Source: Halorubrum sp. BOL3-1
GTDB taxonomy: Archaea; Halobacteriota; Halobacteria; Halobacteriales; Haloferacaceae
Direction: 5' to 3'
DNA: 64,000 nucleotides
Assembly: GCF_004114375.1 (NCBI RefSeq)
Contig: NZ_CP034692.1
Coordinates: forward strand, 3,100,001 to 3,164,000
A program made the position numbers and the translations under genes. The notes below the pieces were generated by a model, which ran no database searches, was not told the origin of the DNA, and saw only the letters and a list, made by a program, of their open reading frames with translations. Every line of letters starts with the position of its first letter. The first letter of the stretch is position 1. Below, piece by piece: positions 36,905 through 45,051 of the stretch.

Positions 36905-38050
36905 TCATGCGTCCGAGAGCGTCACACGATCTCCGATGCTGACTCCGGCCAGTGACGCGTGCGACGCGAACAGGTCGCCTTCGGCGGTAGCGTCGATGGT
37001 CACCGTGCGCCCGTGGCGGGAGACGGTCGCGTCCGCGAACGGGGGGTCAGCGGTTCGAGCAGCACGTGCGACCGCTTCTGCCGTGTCTCTGTCGAGCCGT
37101 GTCGGGTCCGCGACAGCGCCGTATCGCAACGCAATTTCCGTTGCTTCGGCGTCGGTATCGCGATCCGTTTCGTCGCCTGTGGCTGTGGACGAGCCGGTGC
37201 TCACACCCTCATCGCTCGGGACACGAAGCGCGACGCCGATCGCGGCTGAGACATTAACCGCCGTACGCAGGGCCTCCGGCGCATCAGCGAGTACCCGTCG
37301 AAGCTGCTTGCGAACGTCCGTTCCAAGGTCGACACACACGGTCGCGTCCCCGCGAAGTAACGAAGGCAGTGGTCCATAGTGTGTGTTCGTGCTTCTTCAG
37401 TGCGGGCGTTCCGACTGGACTCCAGCGTCGCGGTGTGTCACTGCGTTGGCGGCGGTCGGACCGTACGCGACGACGAACTCGTCCGGGCGCACGGCGAAAG
37501 CGGTACTGACGCTTTGGGCCCTGAAGCGTGCGAAGCCGGACTCATCGTCGGGCTCTCGAGTGACATCGGTGTCGGCATTGAGCTCTTTACACAGTGCGGT
37601 CGCGTCGATATCGCCGACGGCCGCGGCACACCCTGCCAGTCCGTCCGCGGTAAGTACGCCCCCGCCAGTTACCAGCTCAAGCCGACCGAGTGAGAGACTC
37701 TCGTACCGAGTGAGGACTTGGCGGGTCGGGGTCGCAATCCCACTCGGGAGGCCTGTCGTCGTTACGACGGCCGGATCGAACCGGGCGGTCACCACGGTAT
37801 CGACGGAACGCGGTGTGGCTGCGGCTGGCTGATATGTGCCGGTAGCAACCGCTGATCGCAGGTCTCGTGACCCACCGCGATTCCGATCACCTGCGTCGGC
37901 AGTGGTCTGTCTGGCCCCGTCAGCGTTGACTCCGGGAATTGCGGGAGGGGGCGGTTCTGAATTCAACGTGTCTATTGGCCCGGCGACTCCGAGACCCGTT
38001 GCCACGAGCGCGGCTAGGCGCTTCGCGAACGTTCGCTTGGAGGGCATCAT
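36905..38050 (-). pseudogene. exported protein of unknown function with one in-frame stop
   Basis: The 217-codon first part (MMPSKRTFAKRLAALVATGL, a basic then hydrophobic signal-like start; DTVVTARFDPAVVTT; DEFVVAYGPTAANAVTHRDA) ends at a TGA at 37399-37397. The same frame continues GPLPSLLRGDATVCVDLGTD, EALRTAVNVSAAIGVALRVP, and ends TEGDLFASHASLAGVSIGD-like. Both parts have halophilic composition, so this is one gene with a single nonsense mutation, or possibly two. No family recognised. It lies upstream of sppA on the same strand. Confidence 0.6.
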
Positions 38051-38148
38051 TCCAGAACGCTTGTACTCGCTAATAGTGCTCGTGGACCCGTCTCTCTACC
38101 AGAAACGGGAGTCAAGTGTTTTGATGAACGAGTTCTACCCACCAGCTG

Positions 38149-38292
38149 ATGATTGAGGTCGTTTCGATGGGTCACCCGCACGGTGTACTCCTCAGCACTG
38201 GTGCGACGAGTCTGACCGGAATTGCGTTAACTATCTGCTTTGTGATACTAGTGAATATCGTGATGAGAGTTGTAAAAAATGTATTTGATTAA
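38149..38292 (+). CDS. small single-span protein (47 residues)
   Basis: Reads MIEVVSMGHPHGVLLSTGAT, then a hydrophobic span (SLTGIALTICFVILVNIVMR) and VVKNVFD. A single membrane helix with a basic end fits a real small membrane protein, but length alone makes this weak. It runs opposite to the gene at 36905-38050. Confidence 0.35.
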   Translation: MIEVVSMGHPHGVLLSTGATSLTGIALTICFVILVNIVMRVVKNVFD

Positions 38293-38624
38293 CTCCGGTC
38301 ACAGCGGTATATCACGCCGAGCGCGCCTTCATCGGACCCCAAACCCAGTATCCACACTCGATCGGCTCTCTTGAGATCTCATTGTTAAGATATACTCTTC
38401 CCTGAAATACACAATCGACGAAACCCGCGAATTGACCGCTGAGAATCCTCCCAGTTTGAGACGATGTCCGGAGTATCGTGTGAGATACAGGACGCGATTC
38501 TTGTACGACGCTCTGCTCAAATAGTGGACAAAGAGAATCGGTCAGTACGGGTGGCTCATGAGACACTCAGTGCGGTGTTGAGTTGAACCAGGTATTGAGT
38601 GTAAATATGCGGTCGGTGTGGTGG
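38293..38624. other. intergenic region, no gene supported
   Basis: Short frames on the minus strand (about 84 codons, Ser/Arg-rich) lack halophilic composition and known motifs. Nothing regulatory was recognised. Confidence 0.35.
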
Positions 38625-38780
38625 TCACTGAGGTGCCGCGGGCATGATCCGGGCAACAGCGACTGGTTCATCGGTAATTCGGGACTCAGTTTCGATCTGT
38701 GCGGAAGATATCCGATCAGGAGCCTCCGCGGGTGGGACGCGGGTGCTCGTGTAGATCGGAGTCGTGTTGTCTACTGTCAT
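38625..38780 (-). CDS. small acidic ORF (51 residues)
   Basis: Starts MTVDNTTPIYTSTRVPPAEA, continues DRISSAQIETESRITDEP and ends VAVARIMPAAPQ. The composition is mildly acidic and Thr/Pro-rich. No motif is recognised. A long A/T run with ATATTTC, about 40-50 bases upstream, might serve as promoter. Confidence 0.3.
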   Translation of the reverse strand: MTVDNTTPIYTSTRVPPAEAPDRISSAQIETESRITDEPVAVARIMPAAPQ

Positions 38781-39159
38781 ACGTGACACCAACTATCACG
38801 AATGGCTCTACGGAGAAAAAACTTTTTCATATTTCAGTAAATTATTGGACCAGGTCTGCGTCCATTGGGTTAGATTGAGTAATACGCACGTTCACTGACC
38901 GATGATTCATCCGATAGGTCGACTCTGAAAAATCCCTGACTCACCGTCTCACATACGGCAACGCTAACCGCTAACCTAGACCGAGTCCCGCAGCGATCAC
39001 TCACCGAAGCCGGCACGTTCGACGTGAACGATCCTGTCCAATTCAGCGACATCGTCCCTTTCAGCCAACGTTATTATCATTCGAGCTGGACGAGTCGAAC
39101 GGTGAGTACGCGATGTCGCGTGTAGTGGACAAGACTGCGATTTGGCACCGGAGGGGGAC
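38781..39159. other. intergenic region before the acetyltransferase gene
   Basis: No gene supported. Just before 39160 a strong GGAGGGGG Shine-Dalgarno-like sequence decides the start of the next gene. Confidence 0.35.
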
Positions 39160-39603
39160 GTGCCGTCGGTGACGCTTCATCCCTTCGGGGGAGAGTTCGA
39201 GTATCTCGAAGCGCTGCTCAGGCGGAATGAACTGCCGGTCTCGGACCTCCGAGAGGCCCCGGCAAAATTCTACCACGCCACGAGCGAGGGCGAACGGGTC
39301 GGAGCGGGCGGCTTCGAGGTACACGGAGAGGCCGGGCTGCTCCGCTCTCTCGTCGTTGAAGATCCCAAACGGGGGCGTGGCTACGGCAGTGATCTCTGCG
39401 AATTGCTGGAGTCAGAGGCACGAACGGCGGGCATCGAGACACTGTATCTCCTCACGACGACCGCTTCCGAGTTCTTCGTCGAAGAAGGGTACGTCGCGGT
39501 CGATCGGGAGACTACACCGGAGTCGATCCGCAACACGACCCAGTTCGAAGAGTTGTGTCCGCAATCGGCGACTTGTCTACGGAAGTCGCTGGTTGATAAA
39601 TAG
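39160..39603 (+). CDS. arsN2: ArsN2-type GNAT acetyltransferase
   Basis: A 147-residue GNAT protein. The acetyl-CoA loop is RSLVVEDPKRGRGYGSDLCE (R/Q-x-x-G-x-G/A type). The tail RETTPESIRNTTQFEELCPQ then SATCLRKSL matches arsenic resistance N-acetyltransferase ArsN2, where T-x-F-x-x-LCPxSA is diagnostic. The family is linked to detoxifying organic arsenicals. No other ars gene is in the window. I chose the GTG at 39160 because GGAGGGGG lies five bases before it. A TTG 18 bases upstream is an alternative. Confidence 0.75.
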   Translation: MPSVTLHPFGGEFEYLEALLRRNELPVSDLREAPAKFYHATSEGERVGAGGFEVHGEAGLLRSLVVEDPKRGRGYGSDLCELLESEARTAGIETLYLLTTTASEFFVEEGYVAVDRETTPESIRNTTQFEELCPQSATCLRKSLVDK

Positions 39604-39653
39604 ATCACCCAGACTGACCGATCCTAGGCGCCCTATGTAGTATATCGCGTGTT

Positions 39654-41312
39654 TCAATTGTGTTCGTCGATGAACCTCTCAGCTCCGTGGAATTGGACGA
39701 CGACGGTCGTTCCTCCCGAACCCGAGTCCGTGAATTCGAGTTCGGCGCCGAGTTGTTCGACGGCCCAGTTGACGAACCACAGTCCGACGCCGAGCCCGTG
39801 ATCGAGTTGCGTCTCACCGCTCCCGGTCAAAAGGTCACGTTTGCGGTCCGAGAGACCGGGACCACTATCAGATACGCGGAGTCGTGGTGTGCCGTCGGAA
39901 CACGTCTCGACATCAACCTCGACACGAGGAGAGGTATCAGAGTGAACGATGCCGTTCTCGACTAGTTCCGCCGTGAGACGCCGGACGACAGTCTGGTGTG
40001 ACTCGATTCGGAGCTCTTCCGGTGCGGACACGGTGACGGTACTGTCCGGGTACTCATTCTGAACGCTCGTCGCGACCCCGCGGACCACAGCGACGAGGTC
40101 GACGGGCGATGCGGCGCCGCTGCTGTCCGTCATCACCGCCTCGGCGTCTCGGGCTTTCTGGCTGATTGACGCAAGATCGCTTACACTGTCCTGGATCGCC
40201 CGACGGTGACTGTCGTCTTCGATGTGGTCTGCGTGTGCCAGTACGATGTCGAGTTTGTTCCGAACGTTATGTCTGAGAACCCGATTCAGGACGGAGAGAC
40301 GTTGCTCACGGGTACGTTTATCCGTGATGTCCCGCAGTACGACCGCTCTCGCGACGGGGTTGCCGTTGTCCGCACCGTCGGGGCCAACGGCCGAGACGGT
40401 GTACTGGAACCGTCGACGCCCTCGCGTCGTCTGTAGAGCGACCGTGTCTGCCGAACCCTGTGAGATATCTACCGCATCGATTCCGTTGAGGACCGACGCT
40501 ATCGGAGTGCCGATCATCTCGTGGATCGACCCGTCGAAGAGAGACTCCGTCGTTTCGTTGGCATCGAGGATTCGATCGTCCCAGTCCACGACGACGACGG
40601 CTTCTTGTAACGCTTCGACGACGCGTGTGCGAGCGACGTAGTCCGCCTTCGGGAATCCCGTCAGCACTGGATATCGACGGACGGAGACCGCAAGCAGTAG
40701 TCCAGAAATCAACAACCCGGAAGTTACGCCGTCGAAGATCAGGTTGCCGTCGCGCCACACCCCGACGACGTACGGCGCCGAGACGGCGCCGAGTTGGACC
40801 CCTAACTGTCTCTTCGAGACACGTCCGTGACCCCACCCATATCTGAGAAATACGATCGCGGCGTATACGTACACGATGAACAACAGAACCAGCTCAGTCC
40901 CGACCAGCGATCCGAGTGACCGCTGAACCGCCTCTCTAGACGGGTCACCGTCGAAGGTGGCGGCTGTGCCGATGAGCGGCAGCGTGAGCACCACAAACAG
41001 CGCGATCCGCGGTCGAGTGATTCCGGTTCCCCGGCCTGTATAGCCGAGTACGTACACGAGCCAGAGCCCCGGAATAAATACGATCGGGATCACTTGTCCG
41101 ATGCCGGCGAGATTACCGACGACCGACCACTCGTGGGGGAACTCCGAAACCAGCGATAACACCGCCCAGACGAGGAAGCCACCGGCTACGGCGGCAAATG
41201 CGGTCGCGTTCGGTGGGGACCGATCTTTCGCGGCTCGCCACGTCACCCACGTCAACGCGACGACGGGGACAGTATCGACGGCCACTGAGGCCGCCAGCTG
41301 GAGGGTCACCAT
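39654..41312 (-). CDS. 7TM-PAS sensor histidine kinase
   Basis: A 552-residue membrane kinase with about seven hydrophobic segments in residues 1-220 and a PAS domain at about 230-340 (LQEAVVVVDWDDRILDANET), closed by AVVLRDITDK. The phosphoacceptor is VLNRVLRHNVRNKLDIVLAH. The HATPase has LTAELVENGIVHSDTSP (N box, with Gly-Ile in place of Ala-Val), SDSGPGLSDRKRDLL (G1) and GLGVGLWFVNWAVEQLG (G2). It has the same layout as the kinases at 2939, 45052, 54458 and 59192. No regulator is adjacent. Confidence 0.9.
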   Translation of the reverse strand: MVTLQLAASVAVDTVPVVALTWVTWRAAKDRSPPNATAFAAVAGGFLVWAVLSLVSEFPHEWSVVGNLAGIGQVIPIVFIPGLWLVYVLGYTGRGTGITRPRIALFVVLTLPLIGTAATFDGDPSREAVQRSLGSLVGTELVLLFIVYVYAAIVFLRYGWGHGRVSKRQLGVQLGAVSAPYVVGVWRDGNLIFDGVTSGLLISGLLLAVSVRRYPVLTGFPKADYVARTRVVEALQEAVVVVDWDDRILDANETTESLFDGSIHEMIGTPIASVLNGIDAVDISQGSADTVALQTTRGRRRFQYTVSAVGPDGADNGNPVARAVVLRDITDKRTREQRLSVLNRVLRHNVRNKLDIVLAHADHIEDDSHRRAIQDSVSDLASISQKARDAEAVMTDSSGAASPVDLVAVVRGVATSVQNEYPDSTVTVSAPEELRIESHQTVVRRLTAELVENGIVHSDTSPRVEVDVETCSDGTPRLRVSDSGPGLSDRKRDLLTGSGETQLDHGLGVGLWFVNWAVEQLGAELEFTDSGSGGTTVVVQFHGAERFIDEHN

Positions 41313-41616
41313 TGAGCGTGTGGGATGTCTCGTCTATGGCCCTTAGTCCGTATTGAATGGCATCAATTCAGACGTTAGTCGACCATACGGGCACATGTCT
41401 CAAGTCGTACTTCACGGACTGCCCATTAGTTATCCGGTCCGCGTTTCTCATGATGAAACGCTCCCTGTCGAACCCTACTAGAAATGAATGTACTGAGAAT
41501 ACATCTATGTCTGGAGGGCACGTTCGGTCCCGAATTCTCGGCAGCTGTCTCCTCGGTTACGCATACGAACCGAATGATCTATGAACCAATCCTGCGTCCT
41601 GTCTACGTACGCGAGC
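41313..41616. other. divergent promoter region
   Basis: This separates the kinase (minus strand) and the DUF6498 gene (plus strand), so it should hold promoters for both. No clear TATA box or operator stood out. Confidence 0.35.
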
Positions 41617-43017
41617 ATGCGCTTGCCCTCCACCCGTTCGCTCGGTTCCGTTGGAACGCTCGTCCTCATCGGTGCGAATTTGCTACCGCTCGTCGGCGTC
41701 ATCGCCTGGGGCTGGGACCAGTTTGTCCTGCTCGCCGTGTACTGGATCGAGGCGTCTACCACCGTGTTTCTCGCCGCGGTCAAGGCGCTGTTCGCTGTCA
41801 AAGGATCGCCGGACGTCGTCGGACAGTTAGAACCGCTACGCGAGTTGCGCGAGAAACGTGGCGGGGTCAAGATTCGTCCCGGGTGGCCGTCGATGTATCC
41901 GCGAAACGTTCCGTTCGCAGTTTCGATGATCACCACGTGGGCATTGCTCGTTGGCATCCCGGGGGCACTCTACTGGGTCGTTGCCGGCGCGTCGATCGAG
42001 TTCACGGCCGAGATGGCGCTCGCTATTGTAGCGCTCTCCGTCGCTCACGCGAGATCGTTCGTGACCGAGTACATCGGAACTGCTGAGTACACCGAGGTCT
42101 CCGCTCGCGACATCCTACAAACGCCGGCACGACTCATCGTCGCGCTGTTGCCGCTGGGGTTCTTCGGGCTCGCTGGAGGGGGCCCCGATTCGGCGATTAT
42201 TGTTCTTGTGGGGTTCGTGGTAGCGAAAACGGTACTCTCCGTCTCGCAGAACTCGAACGGACCTATCGGGCGGGGACTCAGGCGGCTCATCGATCGTATT
42301 TCCGCCGACAGAGAGACTCGACAGGAACGACCGGGAATCACTCTTCCGGACGCACCGGTCGGATCACGAGTGACGGTGAGTATCCGCCCCGTGCTGCTCG
42401 GGAGTCTTCCGACGATCGCAGTAGCCTTCGCGAATCGCGCCGTTGGAATTGTGGTACTTGCCACCGTTGTCGCTATCGGAACTGGACATCTCCTCTTGGC
42501 TGGTATCGGGGTTGGTATTTTGTTGGGAGTGGTAGGCGCACGGCTGGCTAGTTACGTCCTCAGATACGGGACCGTCGAGTACCAACGCCGCGGTGACTCA
42601 CTCGTCGCGTACGATACGGTGCTTGAGGCTCCGCAGTGGGTCGTTCCAGTGTACTCGACAGCGACGTTCGAAATCCAGAACGCGATTCCCGACCGGCTCC
42701 TCGACACGGGGACGCTCACCGTTTCGAACGTCGACGACACACCGAGTGGATCGGTCCAATTCGGGCCCGTCTCAGACCTCGAATCCGCGATCGAGACTCT
42801 CGATCTACCGGTCACCCCCGAGGATCGGCCCGAGCGGGACCCCGCCGTGGTCGCGGCGGCTACCGGCTTGGCAGTGTGTTTCGGACTCGTCCCGCTGGCG
42901 CTCATACTCTCGTCGAGAGTGAGCGGCACCGAAGTCGCCGGAATACTGCTCGCGTTCGGCCCCTTCTTTCTGATTCCGATCGGCCTGATGGCGTTCGCCG
43001 CGCTCTCCAGAGTTTGA
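41617..43017 (+). CDS. DUF6498 membrane protein with a PH-like tail domain
   Basis: A 466-residue protein starting MRLPSTRSLGSVGTLVLIGA. The N-terminal LLPLVGVIAWGWDQFVLLAV, then YWIEASTTVFLAAVKALFAV, is the DUF6498 signature. About eight spans follow to residue 325. The domain at about 330-410 (VLRYGTVEYQRRGDSLVAYD, PVYSTATFEIQNAIPD, LDTGTLTVS) reads like a bacterial PH (bPH2) domain, as in the two proteins at 43588-44767. Two more spans close it. Family function is unknown. An ATG at 41581 is an alternative start. Confidence 0.8.
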   Translation: MRLPSTRSLGSVGTLVLIGANLLPLVGVIAWGWDQFVLLAVYWIEASTTVFLAAVKALFAVKGSPDVVGQLEPLRELREKRGGVKIRPGWPSMYPRNVPFAVSMITTWALLVGIPGALYWVVAGASIEFTAEMALAIVALSVAHARSFVTEYIGTAEYTEVSARDILQTPARLIVALLPLGFFGLAGGGPDSAIIVLVGFVVAKTVLSVSQNSNGPIGRGLRRLIDRISADRETRQERPGITLPDAPVGSRVTVSIRPVLLGSLPTIAVAFANRAVGIVVLATVVAIGTGHLLLAGIGVGILLGVVGARLASYVLRYGTVEYQRRGDSLVAYDTVLEAPQWVVPVYSTATFEIQNAIPDRLLDTGTLTVSNVDDTPSGSVQFGPVSDLESAIETLDLPVTPEDRPERDPAVVAAATGLAVCFGLVPLALILSSRVSGTEVAGILLAFGPFFLIPIGLMAFAALSRV

Positions 43018-43183
43018 CGCGGGCAGACACCTCAGTGTAATCTTGACCGGTCCCGGCATGCTTGAGCGCCACCGATCGGTCGAGAGGCACCTTTCACCCA
43101 GCTATTGCTTCTGTTGGAGGAGATACCAACAGTTGCCTGTATCATTCAAAAAGGCCATGAGCAAATCGTATTATAACCCACGT

Positions 43184-43366
43184 ATGGCAGAAGAATCCCC
43201 GCTTTCGGTACAGCTCCACACGATTCGAACCGCGATCGCAGGCGTAGCCCTCGCAGTCATTACTACCGGACTCATGATTCAGGGTGGGCCGCTGGACTTT
43301 GCGTTCTTTGTACTCACTCTCGTCGTCTGTTCGTACTCTTTCGTCTCTCCACTCGTTCGTGGCTAA
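43184..43366 (+). CDS. small two-span membrane protein (60 residues)
   Basis: Starts MAEESPLSVQLHTIRTAIAG and has two spans (AGVALAVITTGLMIQGG and LDFAFFVLTLVVCSYSFVSP), ending VRG. A TATTATAAC sequence lies just before it. Function unknown. An earlier in-frame ATG at 43157 would put the TATA-like sequence inside the gene. Confidence 0.55.
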   Translation: MAEESPLSVQLHTIRTAIAGVALAVITTGLMIQGGPLDFAFFVLTLVVCSYSFVSPLVRG

Positions 43367-43587
43367 AATTTCCGAGACCCGTCTGAGTGGGTAAGCAGCG
43401 TCGTGTCACTCACCGATCCGGAACGGAAATGGTCGTGATCGCACTCGGCTCCGGTGACCGCGACGAACCTACCGCTGTCCGAGTCAGTAACTCGTTCTCC
43501 GACTTCGGACGGACAACCGGGAGCGAATGAACATCGTGTTGCGTGGGGCAGTGGTCAGTGACCCTGTTGACGGACGCGAAACGCTGG

Positions 43588-44118
43588 TCACTCGACTGCG
43601 GTCTTAAGATCGCGGACAATCGCGAGCACTTCTTTCCACTGTTCGACGGTTCCGGGAATTTCCGTGCCGTCACCACCAATCCGACCGGTGATGGCCTGCC
43701 TGACCGTCTCGGGGTCGTCGATCCGACGAAACGTCACATCAGGTCCACCGGCGACTTCGACCGAAACGGTTCCGTATCCGAACGTCGAACCGGTCACTGA
43801 CTGGCTGTAGGCCGTGTTCTGTACCTGTGACAGTCCGACGCGTCGGACCGTCCTCCCGGGGACACCCCGTTTGAGCCAGACGGCACGAGTCGTGATGACG
43901 TACTTGGTGTGTCGTATTCGGAGTACACTCCAAGCGATGATACCGATACCGACGAGGCTCGCCGCTGCCAGACGTGGATCGACAGTCACCGCTGCCACGA
44001 GACAGATTCCGACGATCACGGTACCGGCGGTGATGCCGCCGATTGCGGCTGACAACCGTGGCGTTCCTTCCCACACGACCGTCTCATCGTCTCGAAGGAA
44101 CAACCACGAATCACTCAT
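43588..44118 (-). CDS. bacterial PH (bPH2) membrane protein
   Basis: A 176-residue protein. After SWLFLRDDETVVWEGTPRLS there are two spans (residues about 27-65), then the bPH2 core: RIRHTKYVITTRAVWLKRGV, VRRVGLSQVQNTAYSQSVTG and STFGYGTVSVEVAGGPDVTF with RRIDDPETVRQAI. This is the YdbS/DUF304 family, whose role is unsettled but which stabilises membranes in some bacteria. Its start overlaps the end of the paralogous upstream gene by eight bases. Confidence 0.9.
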   Translation of the reverse strand: MSDSWLFLRDDETVVWEGTPRLSAAIGGITAGTVIVGICLVAAVTVDPRLAAASLVGIGIIAWSVLRIRHTKYVITTRAVWLKRGVPGRTVRRVGLSQVQNTAYSQSVTGSTFGYGTVSVEVAGGPDVTFRRIDDPETVRQAITGRIGGDGTEIPGTVEQWKEVLAIVRDLKTAVE

Positions 44119-44767
44119 CGCTCTGTTCGACTGTACTGTCTAGTGACTGGTCCGGACTAGCCTCGACACCGGCTGGACTCGGCGACGAACCGTTCTCACG
44201 CGCTTGGTCATCGGCTACTACCGAGCGGATCGCGCGGAGTTCGACGAGTATCTGATCGAGCACGTCGTCGGTCTCGTCTACACCTTCGGAACCGGCTTGC
44301 TGACGTCTGTCGATCTCCTTCGAGATCAGCTCTTGGACGGCTGCCGGGTTTGGAATACTACGAAACTGTAGTTCGACGCCGGATCCACCGGCCGTGCTGA
44401 CATCGACGGAGCCGTACCCCAGTGACGAGCCGATGGCCGACTGGGAGTAGGAAATATTCTGTACTTTATCGAACCCGATCTGCTGGACGTCTCGCGAAAG
44501 AATACCGCGTTTGCTGTAGAGGCCTTTGTTCGTGACCACATAGTTGGTGTTGGTGTACTGAAGATAGCTGGCCACGATGAGCGGGATGCCGATGAGGACC
44601 AGCGAGAGTGGAACTCCGATGATGAGTGCCGGAACGATGCTGTATTTGTGCGGCGTGCTCGCCCAGCGAATCTCTTCGCCGTCCTCTAGGGATAGCCAGT
44701 TGAGGTCTAATCCGGCCGTGTTTTCTGAACCCGTTGTTGGGTCATCTTGGAGGGCTGAATCGGACAT
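44111..44767 (-). CDS. bacterial PH (bPH2) membrane protein, paralogue
   Basis: A 218-residue paralogue of the downstream protein: LSLEDGEEIRWASTPHKYSI, two spans (IVPALIIGVPLSLVLIGIPL), TNTNYVVTNKGLYSKRGILS, VQQIGFDKVQNISYSQSAIG and SSLGYGSVDVSTAGGSGVEL with FRSIPNPAAVQEL. An acidic coiled-coil-like tail of about 65 residues follows (VLDQILVELRAIRSVVADD). The two proteins probably work together. The start at 44767 (MSDSALQD) fits better than a Cys/Arg-rich extension upstream. Confidence 0.9.
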   Translation of the reverse strand: MSDSALQDDPTTGSENTAGLDLNWLSLEDGEEIRWASTPHKYSIVPALIIGVPLSLVLIGIPLIVASYLQYTNTNYVVTNKGLYSKRGILSRDVQQIGFDKVQNISYSQSAIGSSLGYGSVDVSTAGGSGVELQFRSIPNPAAVQELISKEIDRRQQAGSEGVDETDDVLDQILVELRAIRSVVADDQARENGSSPSPAGVEASPDQSLDSTVEQSDE

Positions 44768-45051
44768 GTGTCGGGGATAGCACCTACAAAATTGTTTCAT
44801 CGAGGATAAAAATAGCTATCGCTCTCTTAAGCTCCGATAGGGAGCCCGTTGAGAGTCACTCGTTCTAGCGCAGGGTCGTATTATCTCAGGTGACTCTGTT
44901 GAAATCCTCAGAGATTTACACTTTCACACGACAGTTTCCAGATACAGGCCCTCCCGAAGTCCCGCTTACTCCGGTTCGTCGAGCGGGCTTTTCACTTGGC
45001 GCAACGAACTGTTGCCCGCTACTCTTCGAAGTTCTCGAAACGGTGAGCGGA
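44768..45051. other. intergenic region with a possible IS end
   Basis: At 44889-44903 GACTCTGTTGAAATCC resembles the terminal repeat of the IS5-type elements at 2596 and 8144. No second end or transposase is nearby, so it may be a stray end or chance. Confidence 0.3.

Noticed and set aside
17715-37399. Stop-codon recoding (for example pyrrolysine or selenocysteine)
   Set aside because: Both TAG and TGA occur, other lesions accompany some of them, and no recoding element or machinery is visible. Ordinary mutation explains them.
38312-38566. 84-codon frame on the minus strand
   Set aside because: Not halophilic in composition and no motif; kept as intergenic.
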